Shown: piece after piece, positions 34,891-47,600 of the stretch
Layout of the letters: each line of letters starts with the position of its first letter
Numbering within the stretch: position 1 is the stretch's first letter
DNA from: Pictodentalium vernedei
Taxonomy: Eukaryota; Mollusca; Scaphopoda; Dentaliida; Dentaliidae
Length of the DNA: 64,000 nucleotides
Assembly: GCA_031216915.1 (NCBI GenBank)
Contig: CM062295.1
Span: 181,550,927 to 181,614,926 of the forward strand
Direction of reading: 5' to 3'
Made by a program: the position numbers and the translations under genes
Notes under the pieces: generated by a model
What the model was told of the DNA's origin: nothing
Seen by the model: the letters and a program-made list of their open reading frames with translations, nothing else
Databases searched by the model: none

Positions 34891-35607
34891 ATATTTTATT
34901 TGCCAATAAACATTGCAAATCGAGATTGGAGAAGTGTTTGCCACTAAGAAGACCCCATTTAACATGTCCATGTATAGTGATTCACATTTAACAATATTAA
35001 TTAATGTGACAGAACGCATAATTTTGTTACAACAGTTAACATAGTAACAATGGTGGTGCACCCCCCCCCCCCCCACCAACCCCCGTAGGATTCCATGACA
35101 CAGAAGATGTGGGACAGGATCGAATCTACGACCTTTCAGTTTGAAGTCCGATGTGCTAGCCAATGGGATACAGCGCTCCAAATTTATTAGGGAACAAACA
35201 TGGTCATCGTTAAGACGTGACACTCCCAATAATTTTCGTATCTGGACATTTTATCTCTTGCCAGTAATCATTTACATTTTTGAAAGACAAGATGTGACAA
35301 TACACACCCAGTCGTCATATAAGTGAGGACCCGTTGAGGGTCCAGCCTAATCAATTTGGGGTACGACTACAACATGAACATTTTATTCATTCACTAATAC
35401 ATTTCCAAGAAGTCTTGAGTTTTTTTTATCTATAATCCAGACTGACTAACATTCCAGTTGCATCATGAGGCATGCCTTCTTGTTTAACTGCAATGCGCGC
35501 TGTCCTGTCCTCGACGATGTTAGAATCGCATTCACATAAAACGAGATCAAGACTGTCGCTTGAGTTACTGCATCTATACGATTAAAAGGGTGACGAAAGC
35601 GAGTCGT
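34891..35607. other. No gene seen; C14 tract
   Basis: C14 at 35,061-35,074. No domain recognised in the short frames. Confidence 0.5.
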
Positions 35608-35848
35608 TTATTCCTTTACTCAACGTAACGGCAAAACCCGGCCAGCGCTATTCACAAAAAAATCACAATTCAATTTTCATTATTTTTTCATTTTTTGTTT
35701 CAGAATCATCGCTTATGACACCCCATTAGAACACGTTGAGCTCGTTCCGATGAGGGGTCATAAGTAATACTTTTGATGTAAAAATAATAGTTGTTCAAGA
35801 ATTTTGTTTTCAAGTGTCATCTGCCTTTCCTACTAGGTAAAGGGTTAA
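35608..35848. mobile_element. Diverged palindromic MITE, family P1
   Basis: The right TTAA is intact at 35,845-35,848 (GGTAAAGGGTTAA); the left end is diverged ('ttattcctttactcaacg'). Interior 'gcaaaacccggccagcgcta' is the same as in the 1.3 kb copy. Central palindrome around 'gttgagctcgttccgatgag'. Older than the other P1 copies. Confidence 0.75.
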
Positions 35849-36069
35849 AGGATAGTGATGGCGCAGCAGGAGGAGTGGAATCCGCGCAACCTGGTTCTAG
35901 AGAACACACCAAAAGAATGGAATAATAGTATCATGGTTCCAGGAGTAAGGGGGTTCGGTCGTGTCGGGTTAGATACATGTAGGAGCGCATATTTTGATCC
36001 TCGGCGGTAAAATTCGAGAAAGATAAATATGTAGAATAGAAGCTGGGAAGGGTAAACATCGAGGACTCT

Positions 36070-36340
36070 GGAAGAATCCGAGCCCGTAAATTAATCTACT
36101 TCAACCGAACATACCCTCAGAACACACTCCAATTCCAATAGCACCCTTTCGTCCTACCAGCAACCACACTCCACCATAGAAACTAAGATGGTGACCCCCT
36201 TCATCAAACAAAATGCACGGCGGAAACAAGTCACCACAACAAAACGTACAGTGCATGCGAACTAACGAGACGTATCACCATGGTAATGGAGTCACAATAT
36301 GGCCTCTAACGCTCGCGCGTGTTGCTACCCACGTGAGTTC
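36070..36340. mobile_element. Single diverged arm of the 16-17.5 kb long-arm element
   Basis: Collinear with 17,240-17,490: 'gaacataccctcagaacac', 'agcaaccacactccacca', 'tagaaactaagatggtgacc', 'aaaatgcacggcggaaac' and 'cgtatcaccatggtaatgg'. No second arm was found nearby, so only one arm remains. Confidence 0.7.
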
Positions 36341-36857
36341 ATCAGCTGGTTGACTAATGCTGTTACGAGATCAATAATGAGGTCAATATGAAAGAGGTTG
36401 TGTGGACAACGACATGTTGCTACCATAAACTTGTCTGTGGGGATGATATATTCCTGTCCGTAACTGCTGAATGATGCTAAAATTGCTTTACTGCAATAAG
36501 TATTTTTCTTACATTTTTGTCTGTTTCACCTGGGCCCTTGAAACAAGAAGTTTGTAGGGTTTTCGCCTTTCTCTGGATCTTTGTCAATGGCCCACAGTAG
36601 ATGTTTATAAGCGGTTCCCGAGCAACAAAACTATATACTCTTGCCAAAACGAGGATATCGGCAGGTTTTCTCATGATCGTTTACCTTTCCAGTATATCTC
36701 CCACCTCTGATCTTGAATAGGAAATACTACCTCATCAGTGAGCGAGGGAACGAGGAAAGCTACAGACTATATTCGTCACTGTTCGTCACAGTTCGTCACT
36801 CATTTAACAATCGGCAAATGAACCTCTGCCCAAAATGGCGAGTTCAGTCACCGATCA
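36341..36857. other. No gene seen
   Basis: Spacer between the arm relic and the Tc1 transposon; short frames lack domains. Confidence 0.4.
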
Positions 36858-38442
36858 TATACTACTCAAACTTTGCTAGGCACCAAATATTTGACACATC
36901 ATTGTGAAATTTGCTTGTGACATATTTGCGATATTTTTGGTGGATATGATTGAGGAATGTATTGAGATGGTCTCCAGTGTTTACATTAGCTCTTTTGACA
37001 GGCAGACGTTTCGTGACAGTCATGGAAAGCATGTACCCCTTGATTTCCTTGATGTCTTTGTGTACTGTCTACATGTACATGACACGTGTAGGGTATTCAA
37101 TCTTCATTTCAACACAAACCCTTGTGATTTAATGATTGAATATGGCTAATGCAAATGTAAGAAGACATTTGTCTGAAGCAGAAATGTGGCGGGATGTAGG
37201 GATGGTGGAGCAAGGGGCTACCCATCGTCAGGTTGGTGAAGCCCTTGGTGTGCACCATACGATGATCATCAGAGCCTGTGCGAGATTTCAGCAGTATGGC
37301 ACACCAGTAAGACGACATGGTGGTGGCAGAGACAGGGCAACATCTGCAGCTGAAGACCGGTTTTTGATCAATCAGGCCCGTAGGAACCGCTTTGCCACAG
37401 CAACCCAGCTTCGTAGTGACCTTCAGAATGCATCCGGAGTAAATGTTTCGACGCAGACTATCCGGGCAAGGTTGCACGAAGGTGGTTTTCGATCGAGAAG
37501 ACCATGTATTCGCATTCCGCTGTCCCAGAACCACCGTCAGGCACGATATGAATAAGCTATGGACCACGTTGGATGGACCAGAGAAGATTGGCGACTTGTC
37601 CTTTTTACAGATGAGTCAAGGTACTGCCTATACCACACAGATAGGCGTTCTAGGGTATGGAGAAGACCAGGAGAGCGATTCCATGCAGCCAACATTGCTG
37701 AGCATGACCGCTATGGTGCAGGGTCAATCATGGTCTGGGGCGGCATCCGCAGGGATGGACATACAGAGCTCTGTGTCCTTGAACGTGGTACATTGACTGC
37801 ACAGCGGTATATTTATGAGATCCTGGATGTCCACGTCAGATTGTATGCAGGTGCAGTGGGTGATAGATTCATTCTGATAGACGATAATGCCCGTCCTCAT
37901 GTTGCCCATGCTGTCGGGAAGTACCGACAGAGGGAAGGGACTGAGTGTATGGACTGGCCAGCAAGATCCTCTGGCCTCAATCCAATCGAACATGTCTGGA
38001 ATGAGTTGCAGCTTGCAATTTCAGCCCGTCCAGTCCAGTCAAGAAGTGTCCAGGAGCTTGGTGCAATGCTGGTCCAAGAATGGAACAACATCCCACAAAG
38101 GACCATCTTGAACCTGATTGGGAGCATGAGAAGGCGTTGTCAAGCTGTAATTAACAATAATGGGCCTCATACTTGATATTGAACCCATACCAGTTCGCTC
38201 CGTCAACTTTTTGGCAAATTTGAAAAAATTTCTCTTCTACCAATAATATACATTTTCCATGGCTATCGTATTCAAAAGCTAAAAATTAATGTCAAACACA
38301 AACAAAATCTTAATTTCTGTACTTAAATCATTAAAAATATAATTAAATAAAAATTATATACACTTTTCATTACAATATTTCAACTAAAACGTAAAACAGG
38401 TAAATGGATATACTTGGTGCTTAGCAAACTTTGAGTAGTATA
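36858..38442 (+). mobile_element. Tc1-type DNA transposon with both ends
   Basis: TA dinucleotides flank the element at 36,858-36,859 and 38,441-38,442. The left end reads TACTACTCAAACTTTGCTAG then GCACCAAATAT; the right end is its reverse complement with three differences over about 31 bp. Element length without the TA is 1,581 bp. It encodes one transposase. TA target duplication, size and the DD34E transposase all agree with the Tc1 family. The near-match of the ends suggests a fairly young insertion. Confidence 0.93.
37136..38176 (+). pseudogene. Tc1-type transposase, one in-frame stop
   Basis: Catalyses cut-and-paste transposition. The frame runs 346 residues from ATG at 37,136, usual for Tc1 transposases (about 340), and is broken only by a single TAA at 37,553-37,555. 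Residues about 7-50 form the first helix-turn-helix (SEAEMWRDVGMVEQGATHRQ onward). A linker RRHGGGRDRAT follows, and residues about 68-120 form the second DNA-binding half. The catalytic triad is D159 (LFTDESR), D250 (LIDDNARPH) and E285 (NPIEHVW), with exactly 34 residues between the last two, so DD34E. The stop lies between the DNA-binding and catalytic halves. The copy is probably inactive unless the stop is read through or is a sequencing error. It is the only gene between the two inverted repeats. Confidence 0.93.
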
Positions 38443-40297
38443 TTTTATTTTGTGGGTTTAGACATGAATTGAAACAAAAAGAACATCAGAAGCCGAGAGA
38501 AATTATAAACTTCGAAAACTTAAAACGCCAAGCCAAGTTTAACGTGCTGTGAGAACGATTTATCAGAATGACTTCAAGACTTTTAACCTCCGGAGGATTT
38601 GTTTGATTAATTTACGGGAGTTGAGGCTTTCATATAAGTCACCTGATGATACTAGTAATAACGGATGTTCGCGCCCCTCTCATGTGATCTGCGTACATAT
38701 CTAATGAACCTATAGTGGGTCAAATCGCCTCCATGTTAACAGTGGCGTGTGTGTGGGTGGCGGTCGGTGGTGGGGGGGGGGGGTGCTTAGAAAAAAATGC
38801 ATACACAGAGTTGAAATGTTTGTTTAACCAATTTTAGGGACCCACCGCACTCAAACCTGAAATTTCTTTCCGGCTGTGGTTTTGACATCAACCCAACCAC
38901 CCCACCCCCACCACCACTCCAACCCCTGACACTAACGTTGCGACATAACTTCGGGTTGTCGTTCATCAAAGTCTGGATAATGATATCCCCTTATCTTTTA
39001 GGAACTTATTTTAAGATAATAAACAATGAGTGCTAATTAGCTGCCATTCTACTCCCATTTGCCATGGTGAACACACACGTGAATGACCATATCTGTGTTT
39101 GTGCCTCTGTCAAGTCGTGCTATTGCTGTACGAACCATGTTCTCCACCAACCATTCAGACAACACAATTAGTACAGAGGAACTAACAAGGGTGTGTCAAT
39201 GTGGCCAAAGTGTGTACAGGGGAATTTGGGACCCCGCTTTCCCATACACACTTTCAGTGAATTTCTGCCGCCTCTGAATAAAGCATTTCTAATTCGTGTT
39301 TAGTGTACTTCTCCTGAAAAAGATTCAATCTTTCAACCAAGGATGCATAAAATTTTGCGTGACAAAAAAAAGTTACAAAAAAGTTACAGTGAACAAGCAG
39401 ACGACACAATGGACGATAAATAAACAATGAGGTTCCGAAATAATTCAGTCCAATAGCTCTATGGAGCTGTTGGATTGAATTGTTACTGAACCTCTCTATT
39501 GTAAGAAAAAAGGAAAATATATATAAGAAATTACCATACATAGGATATGTGCACACAGGCCTATAAATATATATATATATATGTGCGTATATATATGTGT
39601 GTGTAGGTGGGTGTGTGTGCATGAATCTGGTGTATGAAGGCGAATTGGTCGCTTCGATATTGAAGGTGTTAAATCACTTTGTGGTGGCCTTAAGTTTTCG
39701 CACACATTAGTGAGAGATAGAAAAATGGGTTAAGTTCCACGTCGGCTGATTGTCTTTTGTTGATCGTCGACGTGAAAGCAGCTCGTGCGGTGATCGGTCT
39801 GAACACGCGCGGATTTTTGGTGATCAGGAAGTCGAAGTGATTGGGTTGTTTCCCAATACTTTTGGAGAACACATCGGGACTTCATAGAGGTAGGTTGTAC
39901 TTTTGTACTCTCCTCCAGATTAACTCCCCATCGGGGCCGGTCACTATAACATGGAATTCTGATCCTCGTCCTACGCCGAATTCCCAATGACGGCTCTATT
40001 AATTTAGTAAAAAGACCAGTTTATTCACGATTAGCCCGATACATCTTATTTTGTTGTGAGATGCCTCGGTCTAATCGATGAAATTCGGCGTACGACGAGT
40101 TTCGGAGGGTCGATAGATTTGAAACCTCGCCCCTCCCATTGGCAACTTTATGGAATTTTATGGTCGCATTCATTGGCATGATTCAACCCTTTACCAGTAT
40201 GATAAGCTGGCACTGTATCATATGTAACAAGCCAAACTTTAGCACAATACTGTTTGACCTACACAGCATAAGCACATCAAATCCCTATGCAAGCTAA
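38443..40297. other. No gene seen; microsatellites and a G12 tract
   Basis: G12 at 38,772-38,783, an (AT)n/(GT)n stretch at about 39,565-39,620, and an imperfect inverted pair 'tcgtcctacgccgaattc' (39,967) and 'gaaattcggcgtacgacga' (40,080). 'caaccctttaccagtatg' at 40,184 resembles a P1 terminus but has no partner. Confidence 0.5.
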
Positions 40298-43200
40298 GTG
40301 ACTAACTCCATAGCAAGCTTTGAGTCAATAAGCCCCCAAGCAACTACATATGCAATTAAACCACAACATTGCTCTACACCAGTTAAGAAAAAGCCAACCA
40401 TAGCTGCTCTTAAAGAACCACTCCGAGTGCTCAATGTTAATTTTCAATCACTAAGAAACAAACAACATCTTATCACCAACTTAATTGAGAGCACAAAGCT
40501 ACATATCATTCTTGGAACGGAAACATGGCTAAAACCAGATGTAAGAGACATAGAAATTTTTCCCGAAGACTATAAATTATTTAGGCATGACAGGATTTCA
40601 TCCGAAGGGGGAGGAGTCCTGATTGCGGTCAGACATGATTTTGTCAGCCAAGAGGCCGAAGATCTTACAACAAAAGATCAATGCGAAATTGTCTGGGCCA
40701 AAATAGAAATTACTGGAAGTAACATGCTCTACCTTTGTTCCTTCTATAGCCCTAAAACGCCTGATGAGCAAAGCTTGAAAGCCTTTGACAACTCAGTAAA
40801 ACGGGCAGTAAGCATAAATAATGAAAGCCTTCTTATAGGAGGAGATTTTAACATGCCTGGTTGGGACTGGGAGAAGAAAATCCTGAAACCCAAAACAACT
40901 TACTCCAACCTACATTATCTCCTTGGTCAGAATATTGACGATGCAAGCCTAACTCAGATGGTCCAAAAACCAACACGTGGCGAAAACACACTTGATTTGG
41001 TCATTACTAATAAACCCAGCCTCATTCCCAGAGTTGAAATTATACCAGGAATTTCTGATCACAACATAGTTTTCTTTGAATTTGACGCCCTCCCACAAAA
41101 ACTTGTTCAAAAGCCTCGAAATATACATCTTTATAAGAAAGCGAACCGGGATGCTATGCGTGAAAAGCTCGCTGTAACCCACAACCAACTATTCAGTGAT
41201 GACGCTGACATAAACTCAATGTAGGACACATTTAAGAACACTCTTCACCAACTAACAAATGACCACATACCCCAAAAACAGTGTAAAAAGAAAGACAAAC
41301 TACCATGGGTATCTAGCAACATTAAAAAAGCTGATCAATAAGAGAAACCGACTATTCAAAAAAAATGCGAAAAAATGGTGACCCAGAAACTCGGAAATCA
41401 TTTAAACATGTCACATTTTTGGTTCAGAAACTTCTACGTCAAGCCTACTGGAAATATATAAATGACATAATAACACCTGAAGATAATGAAAATAAACCCA
41501 ATGGTATGAAAAAATTCTGGACTTATATAAAGCATAAAAAGACAGATTACTCAGGCATTTCCCAACTGAAAGAAAATGGCAAATTATATTCAGATCCTAA
41601 AGCTAAAGCCACCATACTTAACTCACAGTTTCAATCGGTTTTTTCACCTGCAGAGGAAATTTCAAATCAGCAATTCCTAGACAATAACTACATGCTTGAT
41701 AAAAAAAACTTATCCCACAATATCTAAGCTTACCATAACTACGAACGGAATATGCAAGCTCCCCAAAAAGCTCAACCCAGGTAAATCAGCAGGCCCAGAT
41801 AACATAAAGCCCAGAATACTCAAAGAATTAGCTGATAGTATTGCACCACTTCTAAAACCCATCTTTCAAAAGTCTCTCGATACTGGCACGCTCCCTGATG
41901 AATGGAAAACTGCCCACGTTGCCCCAATACACAAAAAGGCCAGAAATACAAACCGGAAAATTACAGACCAATTTCACTGACCTGCATTTGTTGTAAGATC
42001 CTTGAGCACATCATTGTCAGTAAAATCATGAGCCATGCTGATGAGCACAATATTCTATACCCACTGCAGCATGGCTTCCGCAAATCTAGATCCTGCGAGA
42101 CCCAGCTCCTAGAATTTATTGACGACGTCACCACCAACATGGAAAAAGGCCTACAAACCTACACATTAATCATGGATTTCTCAAAAGCTTTTGACAAAGT
42201 CAGCCACTCCCTACTCATTCATAAGCTTGAATTTTATGGCATAAATGGCCCCATTAAAAACTGGATTCAGAACTTTCTTTCTGATCGAAAGAAAGCAGTT
42301 GTAGTGGAAGGAGAAATATCTGGTTATGTGCCGGTGGAATCTGGCGTCCCACAGGGATCAGTACTTGGCCCTTCCCTATTTCTTTTTTACATAAATGGCA
42401 TCCCCCACGGCATCTCATCAACTGTCCGATTATTTGCCGTCGACACAATTGTATATTCAGTAGTAAACTCAAAAAGTGATGCCACATCACTCCAAAATGA
42501 CCTTGACAAATTTGCAGTATGGGAGGAAAAGTGGAAGATGGCCTTCCACCCAGATAAGTGTAATGTACTGACTGTTCATAATAGGAAATCACCATGAAAT
42601 CTAATTACACGCTGCATGGCCAGTCCCTTCACCATGTACAGTCGGCCAAGTACCTGGGTGTTACCATTAGCTCAAACCTCAAATGGGACACACACATTAC
42701 AAACATATGCAACAAGGCCACAAGAACATTAGGGTTCTTGAAACGCAATCTTAAGGCCTGCCCAATACCAGTCAAGGCACTTGCATATAAATTTCTGGTT
42801 CGTCCAACACTTGAATACGCCTGTTCAGTATGGGACCCTCACCTGGAAAAGGATATAAATAACATTGAAATGATCCAACGCCGGGCTGCCCGCTATTTCT
42901 TCAACAGCTTCTATAACACCTCTAGTGTGAGTGATATGCTTATCTCTTTGAATTGGCCAGACCTGCGTGAGAGAAGAAAAAATGCCCGACTAGCAATGCT
43001 CTATAAAATACATCACCAAATGGCAGCAATTAGCTCATTCCCCCTATAAGGCACTCAAGACTCAGCCACCCCCTCTCATATCAAATTCCATTATGTAAAA
43101 CCACACAAAGGAAAGAGTCCTTTTTCTCCAAGACAATCTCTGAATGGAACAAGTTACCATCAGAGCTAGCCACGAGTGCCACTGTGGATGCACTCAGACT

Positions 43201-43320
43201 TGGTCTCATGAAAAGGCCACCTTCCCCATAGCACATGGGCATTGATCTCGTGACAAGATCTTCAACTTTTTGAAGGTGGTCACTACCTGGTAGAAGTAGA
43301 ATGCGTATTTTTATTTAAGG
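40298..43320 (+). mobile_element. Jockey-superfamily LINE (endonuclease + RT), inactivated
   Basis: Non-LTR retrotransposon. An APE-type endonuclease occupies 40,298-41,224: NVNFQSLRNK, LGTETWL, GGDFNMPGWDW and the catalytic GISDHN. The connection and RT follow: NYRPISLTCICCKILEHI (about 41,957), LIMDFSKAFDKVSH (about 42,168), SGVPQGSVLGPSLF (about 42,341) and the active-site block, which reads LFAVDT where LFADDT is expected (about 42,430), so one catalytic Asp is replaced by Val. The RT C-terminal region (42,594-43,049) has SAKYLGV and RPTLEYACSVWDP. The endonuclease frame ends at a TAG (41,222-41,224), and RT pieces fall in more than one frame. 5' ORF1 is not evident. CR1, L2 or a related clade; the exact clade needs a tree. 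Confidence 0.9.
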
Positions 43321-43519
43321 GGGAAGAAGGTAAGATACGACGGGCAGGCTGTTTGGTGTAACGGCCTAAATTTTTGATGTGTAGATAAAATTTGTGAGCG
43401 CGAGGGATTCAGATTGAACAGCTCTTGATATGAAAATTCGTAGTTTTATACGATTGATGGCGTAACCCTTCCGCCGGTAGAGAGTTTCGGGTGTTGGAAC
43501 TTTTGGTTCTGACCCGTGT

Positions 43520-43595
43520 AGCGTTCCCCTTCTTTAGCCAAGGGTGGTAGCAGCCTGAGCGCTCCCCTTCTTTAGCCAAGGGTGGTAGCAGCCGT
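43520..43595 (+). repeat. Two tandem 38-bp units
   Basis: 'ccccttctttagccaagggt' followed by 'ggtagcagcc' occurs twice, at 43,520 and 43,558, with one or two differences. Confidence 0.9.
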
Positions 43596-44025
43596 AATAT
43601 TTATAAGAATCATCGATGTTTGGTATGTAACTCTTTTGCTGGGGAAGTGGGATTTGGTAATCGAAACAGTGGTTATGGCCTGAAAAGTGGATACCTAATA
43701 GAAGGTAGAATAAATTTGTTTACACCTATAGAGTGGAGATGTAGTTGTACATGTCAATTGAAATATGAGAAATGTAAATCCAAAATTCCATGTGACTTCC
43801 TCCGAAGTTGTATTAGTAATTGGGGGAATTGTAATAAATGTTGAATCAATATATATATTTAAATCTTTCGTCATTTGTTGTTGGTTGTTTTTTCCAGCTT
43901 ATAGCCCTTTCATTGAGCCTTGACCGGATAATATTATTATTTTTTTTATCATTAAACGCGGTTCAATAGTGGATTTGAAACATGCCCTTTCAATTCACCT
44001 ATGTGTATGATTACCCTTGGTTGGC

Positions 44026-44310
44026 GTTTGCGACGGGGCTGTCGGCTGGAACTCATTTCTTATAAGTGGGTTCGAGCCGAGAGCAACGGCGCAAGAGGGG
44101 TGCCAAGGCAGCGTTAAACGTTTGTGATAGTCCTAGGTGACTGAGAAAGGAAACTAATCACTATTTAGGAACGAACCTGCAGAAACCCCAGACAACAAAT
44201 TTGTGTACGACCAGATCTTGCTTGACTTCTTTGCGAGGCTGTCTGCTGGAACTCACTTCTTGTAAGTGAGTTTGGGCCGAGAGCGTCGGCGCAGAGGAAG
44301 GATCTAGGCG
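44026..44310 (+). repeat. Two direct repeats 200 bp apart with a conserved stem-loop
   Basis: Copies begin at about 44,026 and 44,226 and share 'gctgtcggctggaactca' (variants), a hairpin, 'gggccgagagc' and 'cggcgcag'. The 9-bp stem is AACTCATTT/AAGTGGGTT at 44,050-44,072 and AACTCACTT/AAGTGAGTT at 44,250-44,272, each with a 5-nt loop. Two positions differ between copies but pairing is kept through G-U pairs. Confidence 0.7.
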
Positions 44311-44589
44311 GGCTTAGATCAGTGTCGTTACACTATAAATGCAGAATGGTTTCACCCATTTCGTAGTAATGTATTAGACGATACTAGAAGGGGCGTCTGT
44401 GCTGAAAAGGGTTGACACCCAGTGTAAATCAACAAAGTCCCCCAACATACTCACTTTGTTTAGGTAGATGGTTTTAGGGTGCTGCGAAGCTCGAAATTCA
44501 AGTCGAATCGATTCAGGCCGAAGACTTCAACGTGGTGCTGATTCTGCGAACAGCAACAAAAGACAAGCTGTGTGTGGGTATAATGCTCA

Positions 44590-44675
44590 ATCTTGGCTTC
44601 GACCATGCGTACAACATCCAAAATAGCCGTTTGAACATGTGTGACGTAATCCAGCATGGCCACCTGCGTTATTAT
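44590..44675 (+). repeat. Left half of a duplicated block (split by the TIR element)
   Basis: 'catgcgtacaacatccaaaa' and 'tagccg', then 'tgtgtgacgtaatccagcat', are collinear with 48,590-48,660. The block resumes at 47,753 after the inserted element. Confidence 0.75.
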
Positions 44676-47600
44676 GGGGACGTCCAACCTAACTTTGGTC
44701 AAATTTCATGCAATTTTCTTTCAAGTCTAAAAAAGGGTCAAAATGAATAACCCCAATAAATTATATACCAAAATGCTTGTAATGTAACATAGAACATGTG
44801 GAAACTGAAATTTGCCATGGAACTGCTGCCATGTGTAAATAGCACCACCTGAAAATCTGCTGTGGCATAAGTAAGAGAACAAATTTTTTACAATAAAATA
44901 CCTCAAAATAAAATAACAGCTGTATTCTATAAACACTGAAGTACATACTCGAAGAAATCTTTTCGTAATTCATGAAAGTAATAAAGATTGGGACCAAATG
45001 TTATAAGTGGAGTGCTCACTGATTGAAGGCAGACATCTTCTTTTGTTTATGTTTTGATTTGGGGAGTTCAACAAAGGTCAACTTGAAGGAGTCCACCGGA
45101 AGAAGTAATGAAGGACAAAAGAGTGTATCCCACTATGAAGACGTATGTGTCACTGTGGTGGTTTGGAAAGAAACTATGATATTCTCCTATGTAGAATGCA
45201 CTGCAAAGTCATATATTGTAGTTGAATAAATATATTTATAAATCCCTTTTATCCCATGCGTCAATTTGATAGTGGCTAAATTGTTAAATTTGTCTGGTTT
45301 ATCAATAAGTATAATAGCTTTGTTTACTCTTGGACACCAATACACTCATGATATCTGTCGGAGAAGAAATACGGGTAACTGTGACCTGTCACTGCAATAA
45401 ACCATCTAATGTACTTAAAAATACATTGTTATTCAAAACACATCAAATCAACCTTACATAACCATTATTGCATGTACTTTCTCCGACGAGGCTTATTGGC
45501 ATATTGAGATCAGAAGGGCACATCCAGAGGGTCTCACATATTTTTTTCAAGAACGCAGTACACAAAGCAATCCCCAAAAGGTGACAAGTGAGCTCCATTT
45601 GACACAAAAATTTCCTGGGGGGGGGGGGGGGGGGGGGTGGTGTGGGCTCTCTTCCTTGTATGACTCTACATCCGGCACTCAAAGCATATGCCTTTTATCT
45701 GAAAGTTTATTTTTCTTTTCTTTTTGAAGATCCTGGCCACACATGTTCCAAACACTATCAGACTGGTAACCATCCAAATAAGTGTATCTGCAAAAATCAT
45801 GTTACATTGCAAAACATTCTTTTTAGACTTTAAGTTCTGGGCCTTTCATGCTTCCCACTTCCAACTATAACACTTAATTTATCGATTAATGGGTGAATAG
45901 AAAAGTCCTGCCATAATCAACATTTTGAGTTCCATAAGCCTTCATAACAGCTCCGATAAAAGTATCAAACATCGGATTGGTGGCTTTATACAGAATATTC
46001 ATTAGTTTATTGCTTGATAAGTTATAGGAACGAAATCTTCACCAGAAATATTTTGTAGCAATACATTTGAGGGTATCAGCAGGCTCTTTCCAACACATTG
46101 TAACAAATCAACTTGTTATAAACAAAATTTTCTAACTCAAAAGAGTAAAAAAGTACCACAACTCTGAAAAAGTGTGGGAAGAAACACATGCTACAGCGGC
46201 TACACAGGCATTGTTTCCCCATGATGCTCGATCACAACACCAAATATCCTTCAAATTGGAGTAGCAGTGGTTGAGATACAAGGGAGAATGTTGGTACGTG
46301 TAATGATGAGTGGGTAAGACTAAGAGGACAGAGGTCACCACTGCACGGCCCTAGATGCACCTTTGATTTTCCAACTTCCAGGTCTGGGGCATAATAAATA
46401 CAACACACCCACCTTATCAATTCATAATTTCAGTAAAATAAAAGGAATTATCAATTTTAATTAATTTATAGATGATGGGAAATAGTTGGCTTCTTTCGCC
46501 TTCTCGCACTATTATTAATTACCACTAACAATATCAGTTTGATGCCGACAAACGAAACTGAACGCATGTGGTCTGGTTAAAAAGTAACCCGGCATGGATA
46601 ATGAAGAAATTGCGAATATTTCATTTGTTTAAAAGCCAATTGCAGCTAATTTTGACAGTGGATCCGATAATTCGTTTCGTTTTTGACCACACGGTCACGC
46701 TGACAGCGGTTATGTTTATTGTGATATGCAAATTGGGAGATCGTTTCCGGTGAAGGAGATTTGTCACATTTGTCAGTGTAAAACGTTGACAAAAGACACT
46801 GGTCGACGCTTGTGTTAGTATGGTTGGTTGCAAGAAAAAACTAAATTCTCAGCATCGTCCAAACGCACCTTATTTAAAAGCGCGAATGCATCATTTTCAA
46901 CCCATCTTGAATCGGTCCTTTGCAGACTTCAAACAGAGCCGCGACATGGTTACTAGGAAGTAAATAACTTCACAACATCGGGGGAAATCACCACGCTCAA
47001 TATAGTTCCTAGTCACTTGGAATATACCTCGTGAAAAAGTGATTTCTGATAACGAGAAATTCTGCTTACTTTGTTATGAATATTACCTTATTTTATGTGT
47101 ATCACCCCGATTTTGTACACTCGGTTATTTTTTCACAAGTGGTTCATGTTGTCTTTCTAGTGCGCAATAATTCAGATTTTTTTGTCAACAAAAAAGTTCA
47201 GACGGCCTGTAAACACGAGAGGGAATTTCGAACCATATTTTGCAGTTATGACATTAACAGCTCAAGTATTTGCTGTCACCTGTTTGCAAATCCGTTCATA
47301 CACTGTCTCGAACAAATAAAGAGCGTGATCACGTCCTTGCATTCTTACGATTGCCCAAATTGTGTATTTCTGCAAGAACCACATCGTAATCACATGACCG
47401 GAATAAACATCATTGAAACATGGCCACATCCGGAACATCCAAAATTTGTGAGGGTGTGTCAGAAAAATGCTTTCTCCGAGTCTGTAGTATGTTATCATTA
47501 TATTGAGGACAAGGCTTTCGAATTACCGATTATTTTGTGGTTTTATCGGTTCGTTACTTACGCCATTGGCAAATTAATCTTCTTCAAAATCATAAAATTC

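Larger units (their letters stand above)
43357..44332 (+). repeat. Candidate solo LTR
   Basis: Opens TGTAACGGCC and closes GTGTCGTTACA, giving a perfect 7-bp inverted end TGTAACG/CGTTACA, 976 bp apart. Inside are a TATA-like 'aatatttataag' (43,596) and AATAAA (43,833). No 5-bp target duplication is visible and no internal coding region adjoins it. A 74-codon Cys-containing frame at 43,620-43,844 is probably chance. It starts about 40 bp after the LINE. If real it is a lone LTR left by recombination; the evidence is modest. Confidence 0.4.

Noticed and set aside
40184-40200. Start of another P1 MITE ('caaccctttaccag')
   Set aside because: No TTAA, no hairpin core and no right end nearby.
44250-44272. 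Spliced-leader RNA candidate (hairpin containing GTAAGT)
   Set aside because: The GT is not kept in the sister repeat 200 bp away (ATAAGT), and no Sm-site-like element follows.
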